From NCBI GenBank assembly GCA_947475475.1, contig CANJOG010000185.1:1-5068 (forward strand): a DNA stretch of 5,068 nucleotides. Reading direction: 5' to 3'. Position 1 is the first letter of the stretch. Each line of letters starts with the position of its first letter. Positions 1 to 5,068 of the stretch are shown piece after piece. The stretch comes from Acetobacteraceae bacterium. GTDB taxonomy: Bacteria > Pseudomonadota > Alphaproteobacteria > Acetobacterales > Acetobacteraceae. A model generated the notes under the pieces. That model saw only the letters and a program-made list of their open reading frames with translations. It did not search any database and was not told the DNA's origin. Both the position numbers and the translations under genes were made by a program.

Positions 1-986
1 GACGGAAACACATAGAACGCGCCTTCCGGCTTGTGGCACTGAATGCCCTTCGCCTGGTTCAGCATATCCACCACCAGGTCACGCCGCGCCTGATAGACCT
101 TGACCATCTCGCCAATGAATTCCTGCGGCCCGTTCAGCGCCTCGACCGCCGCGGCCTGCGCGATGGAGGAGGGGTTGGAGGTGGACTGGCTCTGCAGCTT
201 GTCCATCGCCTTGGCCATCGCCAGCGGCGCGCCGGCAAAGCCGATACGCCAGCCGGTCATCGCATACGCCTTGGACACACCGTTCATCGTCACGGTGCGA
301 TCGCGCAGCTTCGGCTCCACCTCGACGATGGTGGCCGGCTTGAACCCGTCATAGGTCAGGCGGTCATAGATATCGTCGGTGAAGATCCACACATTCGGAT
401 GACGCAGCAGCACGTCGCAGATCGGGCGCAGTTCTTCCGCCGAATAGGCCGCCCCGGTCGGGTTGCAGGGCGAGTTGATGAAGAACCACTTGGTCTTCGC
501 CGTAATCGCCGCTTCCAGCGCCTCGGCGCGCAGCTTGAAGCCGTTATTCTGCTCGCAGGGCACCAGCACCGGCGTGCCATCGGCGAGCGCCACGATATCC
601 GGGTAGGACACCCAGCACGGCGTCGGGATGATCACCTCATCGCCGGCGTCCAGCGTGGCGACCATCGCATTGAAGATCACCTGCTTGCCGCCGGTGGAGA
701 CGATGATCTCTTCCGGCTTGTAATCCAGGCCCGATTCGCGACGGAACTTCTCAGCCACTGCCTTGCGCAGCGCCGGGGTGCCAGAGACGTCGGTGTATTT
801 CGTATCGCCCGCCTGAATGGCGCGAATCGCCGCCTGCTTGACGTTATCGGGCGTGTCGAAATCCGGCTCGCCGGCGGACAGGCTGATAATGTCGCGGCCC
901 GCCGCTTTCAGAGCCCGCGCCTTGGTCGAAATGGCGATGGTCTGGCTGGGGCTGATACGATCGAGGCGCTGTGCGGTCAGGGACAT
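1..986 (-). CDS. aatA: Class I-beta aspartate aminotransferase (possibly also prephenate aminotransferase), C-terminus missing
   Basis: PLP enzyme moving an amino group between aspartate and 2-oxoglutarate in the cytoplasm; many alphaproteobacterial relatives also transaminate prephenate to arogenate. The window holds 328 codons of a protein usually near 400 residues. Visible landmarks, in order: SAGEPDFDTP near residue 40; STGGKQ with K101; the ring-stacking Trp W125 in PCWVSYP; SPCNPTG with N175; DDIYD with D204 (pyridine nitrogen) and Y207 (phenol oxygen); and SKAYAMTGWRIG with K239, the Schiff-base lysine. EGAFYVFP lies at the cut end. The carboxylate-binding arginine near the C-terminus lies outside the window. 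ATG at 986 is chosen because the family N-terminus (MSLTAQRLDRI) starts there and a stop lies five codons upstream. No good Shine-Dalgarno precedes it (GGTCCCGAAA). It lies downstream of the stress-protein gene on the same strand, with a terminator-like hairpin between. The symbol could equally be aspC. Confidence 0.95.
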   Translation of the reverse strand, partial: MSLTAQRLDRISPSQTIAISTKARALKAAGRDIISLSAGEPDFDTPDNVKQAAIRAIQAGDTKYTDVSGTPALRKAVAEKFRRESGLDYKPEEIIVSTGGKQVIFNAMVATLDAGDEVIIPTPCWVSYPDIVALADGTPVLVPCEQNNGFKLRAEALEAAITAKTKWFFINSPCNPTGAAYSAEELRPICDVLLRHPNVWIFTDDIYDRLTYDGFKPATIVEVEPKLRDRTVTMNGVSKAYAMTGWRIGFAGAPLAMAKAMDKLQSQSTSNPSSIAQAAAVEALNGPQEFIGEMVKVYQARRDLVVDMLNQAKGIQCHKPEGAFYVFP

Positions 987-1002
987 TTTCGGGACCAATC
1001 AG

Positions 1003-1038
1003 AACAAAAATGAGGCGGCGGAACCTAGTCCCGCCGCC
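1003..1038 (-). terminator. Probable intrinsic terminator of the universal stress protein gene
   Basis: Read on the minus strand, a perfect 8-bp stem GGCGGCGG/CCGCCGCC (1038-1031 with 1021-1014) encloses a 9-nt loop and is followed by TCATTTTTGTT, with five T at 1010-1006. It starts 31 bp after the stress-protein stop. The T-tract begins three bases after the stem rather than directly, so termination may be incomplete. Its end lies only about 17 bp before the aminotransferase ATG, so it could instead act as an attenuator for read-through into that gene. Confidence 0.6.
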
Positions 1039-1050
1039 CCAGCAGGGCAA
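1022..1050 (-). promoter_or_regulatory. Weak sigma70-like promoter candidate for the aminotransferase gene
   Basis: On the minus strand TTGCCC (1050-1045) is separated by exactly 17 bp from TAGGTT (1027-1022). These match TTGACA at four of six and TATAAT at three of six positions. The -10 element falls in the loop and stem of the terminator-like hairpin, so a transcript starting here would lack an intact hairpin. That would let the aminotransferase gene be expressed despite the terminator. Matches this weak occur by chance in GC-rich DNA. Confidence 0.2.
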
Positions 1051-1069
1051 CCCAGGGGCGCGCAGAGCC

Positions 1070-1921
1070 CTAATGCGACATCAGAATCGGGATTGTCATA
1101 TGGCGCAGCAGGGAACGCGTCACCCCGCCCATGACGATCTCGCGCAGACGGGAATGGCCATAGCCGCCCATCACCAGCAGATCGCAGCCCGAATCGGAGG
1201 CGTAGTTCAGCAGCGCATCGCCTTCGCTGATCGAATCCGCCGTCGTATGCGCTGCCACCGCCGTGATGCCGTGGCGGGCCAGATGCAGCGTCAGATCGGC
1301 CGCCGCCACCCGCTCCTCCTCGCCATCGCCGCGGCCGGGGGTGACGGAGAGCACGGTCACGCTCTTCGCCTCAGCCAGGAAGGGCATGGCATCGCCCACG
1401 GCACGGGCCGCCTCGCGCGAGCCATTCCAGCCGACCAGCACGTTATGGCCGGTGGTCCGGAAGGTACCAGCATAGGGCACCAGCAGGACCGGCCGGCCCG
1501 AATCGAACAGCAACTGCTCAATCAGCGCGGTGGCCGCCCCATCCCGGTCTTCCGGATTGGGCTGACCGACAATGGTGAGATCGGCATAGCGCGCGCTGTC
1601 GATGACATTATCGGACTCGGAACCTTCGAGCAGGCGCCACTCGCCCTCCTTGCCCTCGGCGCGCAGCCGGTCGACGAACTGCGCCTCCAGCGGCACGGCA
1701 GCCTGGCGGGCCTCATCCATCAGGCGCTGGAGCATCACCGCCATCGCCCCCGCGTCGCCCATGCCGCTCACCTGGGCGGCCAGGCTGCCCGGCGAGATGT
1801 CGAGCACATGGATGCCGGTCAGATGCGCATCGTGCCGATTGGCCAGATCGATGGCGAGGTCCAGCCGCGCGCCGAGCCGGTCCGAACGGTCCAGATGAAC
1901 CAGGATATCCTTGAGCTGCAT
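1070..1921 (-). CDS. Universal stress protein with two tandem Usp domains
   Basis: A 283-residue cytoplasmic protein of the UspA superfamily. Domain 1 is about residues 1-150 (opens MQLKDILVHLDRS, closes GRPVLLVPY). Domain 2 is about 158-283 (opens NVLVGWNGSREAARAV, closes TIPILMSH). Domain 2 carries the nucleotide-binding loop G-x2-G-x9-G from G252 to G265, then G266-V-T268. The small Ser/Thr usually following the last glycine is Gly here. Domain 1 has only VGQPNPEDRDG in that position and lacks the glycine loop, so it probably does not bind ATP. Relatives aid survival under energy or oxygen limitation; the precise biochemical role is generally unknown. The open frame extends to 2017, but ATG at 1921 is chosen because it starts the Usp fold and follows a near-ideal ribosome site, while the upstream extension is Arg/Gly/Pro-rich and unlike the family. 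It diverges from ppsA across a 228-bp region with two FNR-type boxes. Confidence 0.93.
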   Translation of the reverse strand: MQLKDILVHLDRSDRLGARLDLAIDLANRHDAHLTGIHVLDISPGSLAAQVSGMGDAGAMAVMLQRLMDEARQAAVPLEAQFVDRLRAEGKEGEWRLLEGSESDNVIDSARYADLTIVGQPNPEDRDGAATALIEQLLFDSGRPVLLVPYAGTFRTTGHNVLVGWNGSREAARAVGDAMPFLAEAKSVTVLSVTPGRGDGEEERVAAADLTLHLARHGITAVAAHTTADSISEGDALLNYASDSGCDLLVMGGYGHSRLREIVMGGVTRSLLRHMTIPILMSH

Positions 1922-1924
1922 AAG

Positions 1925-1937
1925 CCTTCCTCCTCCT
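1925..1937 (-). promoter_or_regulatory. Strong Shine-Dalgarno that fixes the stress-protein start
   Basis: On the minus strand AGGAGGAGGAAGG ends three bases before the ATG at 1921, with an AGGAGG core at a usable distance. It is the strongest ribosome site in the window. It supports the 283-residue protein over the longer open frame starting at 2017. Confidence 0.85.
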
Positions 1938-1938
1938 G

Positions 1939-1961
1939 GGCCGCGCCCCTGCGGGGTGGCC
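1939..1961 (-). other. Small hairpin in the stress-protein 5' leader
   Basis: On the minus strand GGCC-A-CCCC-GCA-GGGG-CGC-GGCC can fold into two stacked 4-bp helices with an asymmetric internal loop, ending one base before the Shine-Dalgarno tract. It could affect mRNA stability or leave the ribosome site exposed. It may also be a by-product of high GC; no riboswitch family was recognised. Confidence 0.3.
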
Positions 1962-1966
1962 GATGG

Positions 1967-1996
1967 CGATCTTGTGCGATCTTTCACGATCCTGGC
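1967..1996. repeat. Three 10-bp-phased GATC-containing direct repeats
   Basis: GCGATCTTGT, GCGATCTTTC and ACGATCCTGG follow each other without gaps, so GATC recurs at 1968, 1978 and 1988, one helical turn apart. The block sits between the stress-protein leader and the nearer FNR-type box, around the transcription start predicted for a class II promoter. Within it TGTGC-GATCTT-TCACG (1973-1988) resembles a CRP half-site pair. Function is unknown. Confidence 0.4.
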
Positions 1997-2016
1997 CTGG
2001 CCGGGCCGCCCCCGCA

Positions 2017-2030
2017 TTGACCCGGATCAA
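2017..2030. promoter_or_regulatory. FNR/FixK/Anr-type operator 1 (TTGAC-N4-ATCAA)
   Basis: TTGACCCGGATCAA matches the FNR-family consensus TTGAT-N4-ATCAA at nine of ten defined positions, and its CCGG centre is itself palindromic. The centre is 2023.5. If it acts as a class II activator site (-41.5) for the minus-strand stress-protein gene, transcription would start at 1982 (an A), and the -10 hexamer would be CAGGAT (1994-1989), which keeps the three most conserved -10 bases. The match and spacing are read from the sequence; binding and activation are inferred. Confidence 0.65.
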
Positions 2031-2080
2031 TCATGAAACCGGCCAATGTCACACGGAGTTCATGCTGCCAGCCGCCCGGC

Positions 2081-2094
2081 TTGATGCACGTCAA
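2081..2094. promoter_or_regulatory. FNR/FixK/Anr-type operator 2 (TTGAT-N4-GTCAA)
   Basis: TTGATGCACGTCAA also matches nine of ten consensus positions and carries both TTGA and TCAA arms. Its centre (2087.5) lies 64 bp from operator 1, close to six helical turns, and the box ends 55 bp before the ppsA ATG. A class II start for ppsA would fall near 2129, with ACCAAT at 2116-2121 as a poor -10 candidate and a short leader holding the ribosome site. A second box in the same 228-bp region makes chance a less likely explanation for either. Confidence 0.62.
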
Positions 2095-2138
2095 TGTCGC
2101 GGCGGGCAGTTTCGGACCAATTCGGCGTGTGGCGCAAC

Positions 2139-2143
2139 AGGGG
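2139..2143 (+). promoter_or_regulatory. Ribosome-binding site supporting the ppsA start at 2150
   Basis: AGGGG lies six bases before ATG 2150 (continuing GCGGAAA to the start). It supports this start over the in-frame ATG at 2033, which would add 39 residues with no resemblance to PEP synthases and would place operator 2 inside the coding region. Confidence 0.65.
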
Positions 2144-2149
2144 CGGAAA

Positions 2150-4549
2150 ATGACTGACACGATCGGGCATGTGCGTTGGTTCAACGACCTCCACCTCGAG
2201 GACGTCCCCCTGGTCGGGGGCAAGAACGCCTCGCTTGGTGAAATGGTTGGCGCCTTGGTGGGTCTCGGCATTCGCGTGCCCAATGGCTTCGCCCTCACCG
2301 CCCAGGCCTATCAGGACGCGCTGGGCGATGCCGGCGCCTGGGAAAGACTGCACGCGCAGCTCGACGGGCTGGATACCACCGATATCAAGACACTTTCCGA
2401 ACGCGCTGAGGCGTGCCGTGAGATCGTCTACCAGGCCACGGGTGCGGCCAGCATGCGCACCACCATTGCGGCTGAATATACGAAACTGGAGTCCGAATTC
2501 GGCACCGGCGTCTCGGTCGCCGTGCGCAGCTCGGCCACCGCCGAGGATTTGCCGAATGCCAGCTTCGCCGGCCAGCACGAGAGTTTTCTCAATATCGCCG
2601 GTCTGGACGATGTGGTCGAAGCCTGCCGCCGCTGCTTCGCCTCGATCTTCACCGACCGCGCCATCGTCTATCGCACCAATAACGGCTTCGACCATTTCAA
2701 GGTTTTTCTGTCAGTTGGCGTGATGAAGATGGTGCGCTCGGAGCGTGCGGCGAGCGGCGTGATCTTCACGCTGGATACCGAATCCGGCTTCCGCGACGTG
2801 GTGCTGATCACCGGCGCCTATGGTTTGGGCGAAAACATCGTGCAGGGCACTGTCGATCCCGATGAATTCAGCGTCCACAAGCCGACTTACGACGCCGGAC
2901 ACCGCGCCGTGCTGCGCCGCCTGCTCGGTGAGAAGCAGCAGCGGATGATCTACGCCCCCGGCCATTTCGGCAGCACCACGACCAATATCGACACTCTGCC
3001 AGAAGAGCGCGCGCGCTTCTGCATCTCCGACGACGAAGTGCTGCATCTGGCCGGCGCCGCCATGCGGATCGAGGCGCATTATTCCGCGCGCAACGGGCAT
3101 CCCATGCCGATGGATATCGAATGGGCCAAGGATGCCGATGACGGGCTGCTCTATATCGTGCAGGCGCGGCCGGAAACGGTAGCCTCGCAGAAGGATACGG
3201 CGGTTTTCGAAAGCTACACGCTGTCCGGCACCGCCCCCTGCCTGGTCGCCGGCCGCGCGGTCGGCGAGAAGATCGGCACCGGCGCCGTGCGTGTGATCCG
3301 CCGCAACGAGGATTTGCGCGATTTCCGCCCTGGCGATGTGCTGGTGGCAACCACCACCAGCCCCGACTGGGAATCGGTGATGAAAACCGCCGGCGCCATC
3401 GTGACCGACCGCGGCGGCCGCACCTGCCATGCCGCCATCGTCGCCCGCGAACTCGGCATTCCCGCCGTGGTGGGGGCGGGCAACGCGACGAGTGTGCTGC
3501 GCGACGGCCAGAACGTCACCGTCGTCTGCGCCGAGGGCGAAACCGGACGCGTGCTCGACGGCATTCTGGACTTCTCCGTCAGCCATCTTTCCGCGTCCGA
3601 TCTGGCGCTGCCGAAGACGCATATCATGGTCAACCTCGCCAATCCGGACCTGGCGTTCCGCACCGCCATGCTGCCGAATAACGGCGTTGGCCTGGCGCGG
3701 ATGGAATTCATCATCAACGCCCATATCGGCATCCATCCGATGGCGCTCGCGCACCCCGAACGCGTGACCTCGCCGGCAGCCCGCGCCGAAATCGCCACGC
3801 GCACGAAACTCTATGACAGCCCGGCGGAGTATTTCATTCGTGCTTTGTCCGAAGGCATCGGCACAATCGCCGCCGCCTTCTGGCCCAAGCCGGTGATCGT
3901 GCGCATGTCCGACTTCAAGACCAATGAATATGCGACACTGATCGGCGGCCCGGATTTCGAAGCCGTCGAAGCCAACCCGATGATCGGCTTCCGCGGCGCC
4001 TCCCGCTACACGCACAAGGCCTATGCGGACGGCTTCGCGCTCGAATGTGCCGCGCTGAAACGCGTGCGCGAGGAAATGGGCCTGACCAATCTACGCCTGA
4101 TGATCCCCTTCTGCCGCCGCGTGGCCGAAGCCGAACGCGTGCTGGCCGCACTGGCCGAAAACGGCCTGACGCGCGGCGAGAATGGCTTGCAAGTCTATGT
4201 GATGTGCGAGATTCCCAACAACGTGATCCAGGCCGATGCCTTCGCCAAACTCTTCGACGGATTCTCCATCGGATCGAACGACCTGACCCAGCTCACCCTC
4301 GGCGTGGACCGCGATTCAGAAATCGTCGCGCCCGATTTCGACGAGCGCGATCGGGGCATGCTCATCATGCTCCGCATGGCGATCGAGGGCGCGCATCGCA
4401 ATGGCATCCATGTCGGCATTTGTGGCGAGGCACCGTCGAATTATCCCGATCTGGCGAAGTTCCTGACCGAGCTTGGGATTGATTCGATCAGCGTGACGCC
4501 GAGTGCGTTGCCGAAGACGATCCAGGCGGTGCGAGCAGCGGAGGGGTAG
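2150..4549 (+). CDS. ppsA: Phosphoenolpyruvate synthase (pyruvate, water dikinase)
   Basis: Cytoplasmic gluconeogenic enzyme: pyruvate + ATP + water gives PEP + AMP + phosphate. The 799 residues fit the family (about 790-800; E. coli PpsA 792). The N-terminal ATP-grasp domain (about 10-350) has GGKNASLGEM with K25, R126 in VRSSATAEDLPNASFAGQ, DTESGF, and QARPET from Q338. The swivelling phosphohistidine domain (about 380-470) has GGRTCHAAI with catalytic H427. T425, two residues before it, corresponds to the threonine phosphorylated by the PpsR regulator in E. coli. The C-terminal TIM barrel (about 480-795) has R517 (GVGLARMEF), R585 (VIVRMSDF), metal ligands E687 (MCEIPNN) and D711 (GSNDLTQ), and the proton-donor cysteine C758 (GICGEAPSN). 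The sequence follows PpsA rather than PPDK. Nothing appears broken. It diverges from the stress-protein gene and is probably transcribed alone, with FNR-type control suggested by the upstream boxes. Confidence 0.97.
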   Translation: MTDTIGHVRWFNDLHLEDVPLVGGKNASLGEMVGALVGLGIRVPNGFALTAQAYQDALGDAGAWERLHAQLDGLDTTDIKTLSERAEACREIVYQATGAASMRTTIAAEYTKLESEFGTGVSVAVRSSATAEDLPNASFAGQHESFLNIAGLDDVVEACRRCFASIFTDRAIVYRTNNGFDHFKVFLSVGVMKMVRSERAASGVIFTLDTESGFRDVVLITGAYGLGENIVQGTVDPDEFSVHKPTYDAGHRAVLRRLLGEKQQRMIYAPGHFGSTTTNIDTLPEERARFCISDDEVLHLAGAAMRIEAHYSARNGHPMPMDIEWAKDADDGLLYIVQARPETVASQKDTAVFESYTLSGTAPCLVAGRAVGEKIGTGAVRVIRRNEDLRDFRPGDVLVATTTSPDWESVMKTAGAIVTDRGGRTCHAAIVARELGIPAVVGAGNATSVLRDGQNVTVVCAEGETGRVLDGILDFSVSHLSASDLALPKTHIMVNLANPDLAFRTAMLPNNGVGLARMEFIINAHIGIHPMALAHPERVTSPAARAEIATRTKLYDSPAEYFIRALSEGIGTIAAAFWPKPVIVRMSDFKTNEYATLIGGPDFEAVEANPMIGFRGASRYTHKAYADGFALECAALKRVREEMGLTNLRLMIPFCRRVAEAERVLAALAENGLTRGENGLQVYVMCEIPNNVIQADAFAKLFDGFSIGSNDLTQLTLGVDRDSEIVAPDFDERDRGMLIMLRMAIEGAHRNGIHVGICGEAPSNYPDLAKFLTELGIDSISVTPSALPKTIQAVRAAEG

Positions 4550-4558
4550 AAGAATGGA

Positions 4559-4587
4559 GTGTGGAATACGCCTGGCGCATTTCACAC
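4559..4587 (+). other. Hairpin directly downstream of ppsA (3' end or weak terminator)
   Basis: GTGTGGAAT (4559-4567) pairs with ATTTCACAC (4579-4587) through nine pairs, one of them G-U. After an A-C mismatch, CGC pairs with GCG around a CTG loop. The structure starts 10 bp after the ppsA stop. No T-tract follows on the plus strand, so it is not a standard intrinsic terminator. It may protect the mRNA 3' end or mark a Rho-dependent end. Strand choice is uncertain because an inverted repeat folds either way. Confidence 0.5.
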
Positions 4588-4718
4588 GACCGCTTGCAGA
4601 AGTCCGGTGCGAATTTCCGCCGCAGCGGCCGAGGCGTCGTTGTACCGCCCATCACCCATCGGCCAGAACCAGCCATGGGGTGAATGTCTGGCGTTCACAA
4701 GGCGCTGACGGTCAACCA

Positions 4719-4800
4719 GAGACACGCCCCGCCTGCCCCCCGCCCTTGCGCGACTCCCCAAATCCGCCAACCCTGGCACCAGCGGCCGCCCGCCCCATAT
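4719..4800 (+). other. C-rich, G-poor tract between ppsA and the DUF445 gene
   Basis: Bases 4721-4780 contain 34 C and only 11 G on the plus strand, a strong skew compared with the coding regions. Such C-over-G stretches are typical of Rho loading (rut) sites, which would fit the lack of an intrinsic terminator after ppsA. The opposite strand has G-runs (complements of 4727-4730, 4736-4741, 4743-4745 and 4756-4759) that could form a G-quadruplex with loops of 5, 1 and 10. The rest of the 4550-4809 spacer shows no recognisable promoter. Confidence 0.35.
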
Positions 4801-4809
4801 GCCGCGCAG

Positions 4810-5068
4810 ATGCAGGCAATGCCCCCAACCGAGCCCACCACCATCGACCCCGACCTGGAGTCCCGCCGTTCACTCCGGCGGCACCGCATGGTCGCAACCG
4901 GGCTGCTGCTCTTCATGGCCGCCCTCACCCTGGCAACCTTCGCCCTGCCGCCGGATTGGTGGGCCGAGTTGCTGCAAGCCTCCGCCAAGGCCGGCTTTGT
5001 CGGCGGGCTGGCGGACTGGTTCGCCGTCGTCGCCCTGTTCCGCCATCCCCTCGGCATCCCCATCCCGC
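4810..5068 (+). CDS. DUF445 family membrane protein, N-terminal part only
   Basis: The first 86 codons are present; the remainder (family members are commonly around 400 residues) lies beyond the right edge. Residues 1-26 are polar, with a basic cluster RRSLRRHR at 19-26. Residues 27-47 (MVATGLLLFMAALTLATFALP) include a hydrophobic segment that is probably a membrane anchor. ADWFAVVALFRHPLG at 68-82 is the diagnostic DUF445 signature, which includes E. coli YjiN. The biochemical function of the family is not established. The start is uncertain. ATG 4810 and ATG 4819 both give a normal N-terminus, but neither has a clear Shine-Dalgarno. ATG 4684 is in the same open frame just after a stop and has GGGGTGA immediately before it, but would add 42 low-complexity residues rich in Pro, Arg and Ala. 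Probably a separate transcription unit from ppsA, given the 260-bp gap. Confidence 0.85.
   Translation, partial: MQAMPPTEPTTIDPDLESRRSLRRHRMVATGLLLFMAALTLATFALPPDWWAELLQASAKAGFVGGLADWFAVVALFRHPLGIPIP

Noticed and set aside
33..1013. Long plus-strand open frame of 326 codons opposite the aminotransferase
   Set aside because: Its composition is His/Arg/Gly-rich with no recognisable family, and the opposite strand encodes a clear aminotransferase; it is a GC-rich shadow frame.
1922..2017. Longer stress-protein start at 2017, giving 315 residues
   Set aside because: The extra 32 residues are Arg/Gly/Pro-rich and lie upstream of an almost ideal ribosome site for ATG 1921, where the Usp fold begins.
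971..2020. Plus-strand open frame of 349 codons opposite the stress-protein gene
   Set aside because: Low-complexity His/Arg/Gln-rich product with no family match, directly antisense to a well-supported Usp gene.
2032..2064. Inverted repeat CATGAA...TTCATG with 21-bp spacer between the two FNR-type boxes
   Set aside because: Six-base arms at this spacing are expected by chance and match no operator class I recognise.
2033..2149. Longer ppsA start at ATG 2033, giving 838 residues
   Set aside because: The 39 added residues do not resemble PEP synthases, no Shine-Dalgarno fits ATG 2033, and the second FNR-type box would fall inside the coding region. ATG 2150 gives the family-length protein.
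2711..4015. Minus-strand open frame of 434 codons inside ppsA
   Set aside because: Antisense to conserved catalytic segments of ppsA, with a shadow-like His/Gly/Ala/Asp composition and no recognised domain.
4705..4715. CTGACGGTCAA as a third FNR-type site upstream of DUF445
   Set aside because: The TGAC and GTCA arms are separated by one base instead of the spacing required by FNR-family dimers.
4554..5068. Plus-strand open frame from ATG 4554 to the window end
   Set aside because: The product is Arg/Pro/His-rich, overlaps the DUF445 gene in another frame and has no recognisable domain.

Overview
The window is a high-GC stretch (GC-rich third codon positions throughout) that most resembles an alphaproteobacterial chromosome. 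The case rests on protein family rather than any single marker: a class I-beta aspartate aminotransferase, a tandem-domain universal stress protein of the type with a C-terminal GGYGHSRLRE motif, a PEP synthase and a DUF445 membrane protein. No RNA gene, CRISPR array, insertion sequence or phage feature was seen.

Layout: (1) 1-986, minus strand, aspartate/prephenate-type aminotransferase cut by the left edge. (2) 987-1069, an 83-bp spacer with a strong GC hairpin and T-tract that looks like the terminator of the next gene, lying very close to the aminotransferase start. (3) 1070-1921, minus strand, a universal stress protein with two Usp domains and a very strong Shine-Dalgarno. (4) 1922-2149, a 228-bp divergent control region. 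It holds two sites of the FNR/FixK/Anr type, TTGAC-N4-ATCAA and TTGAT-N4-GTCAA, 64 bp apart, plus a 10-bp-phased GATC repeat. (5) 2150-4549, plus strand, phosphoenolpyruvate synthase (ppsA), full length with all expected catalytic residues. (6) 4550-4809, a spacer with a 29-nt hairpin just after ppsA and a strongly C-rich, G-poor tract. (7) 4810-5068, plus strand, the N-terminus of a DUF445 membrane protein cut by the right edge.

The most informative signal is regulatory. A universal stress protein and the gluconeogenic PEP synthase diverge from a region with two near-palindromic FNR-family boxes. This suggests that oxygen limitation (or a related redox signal) switches on both an energy-stress protein and pyruvate-to-PEP conversion. 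The box sequences and spacing are read directly; the regulation is inferred. I see no clearly novel system. The genes are ordinary housekeeping families, and the control region is the part worth following up.
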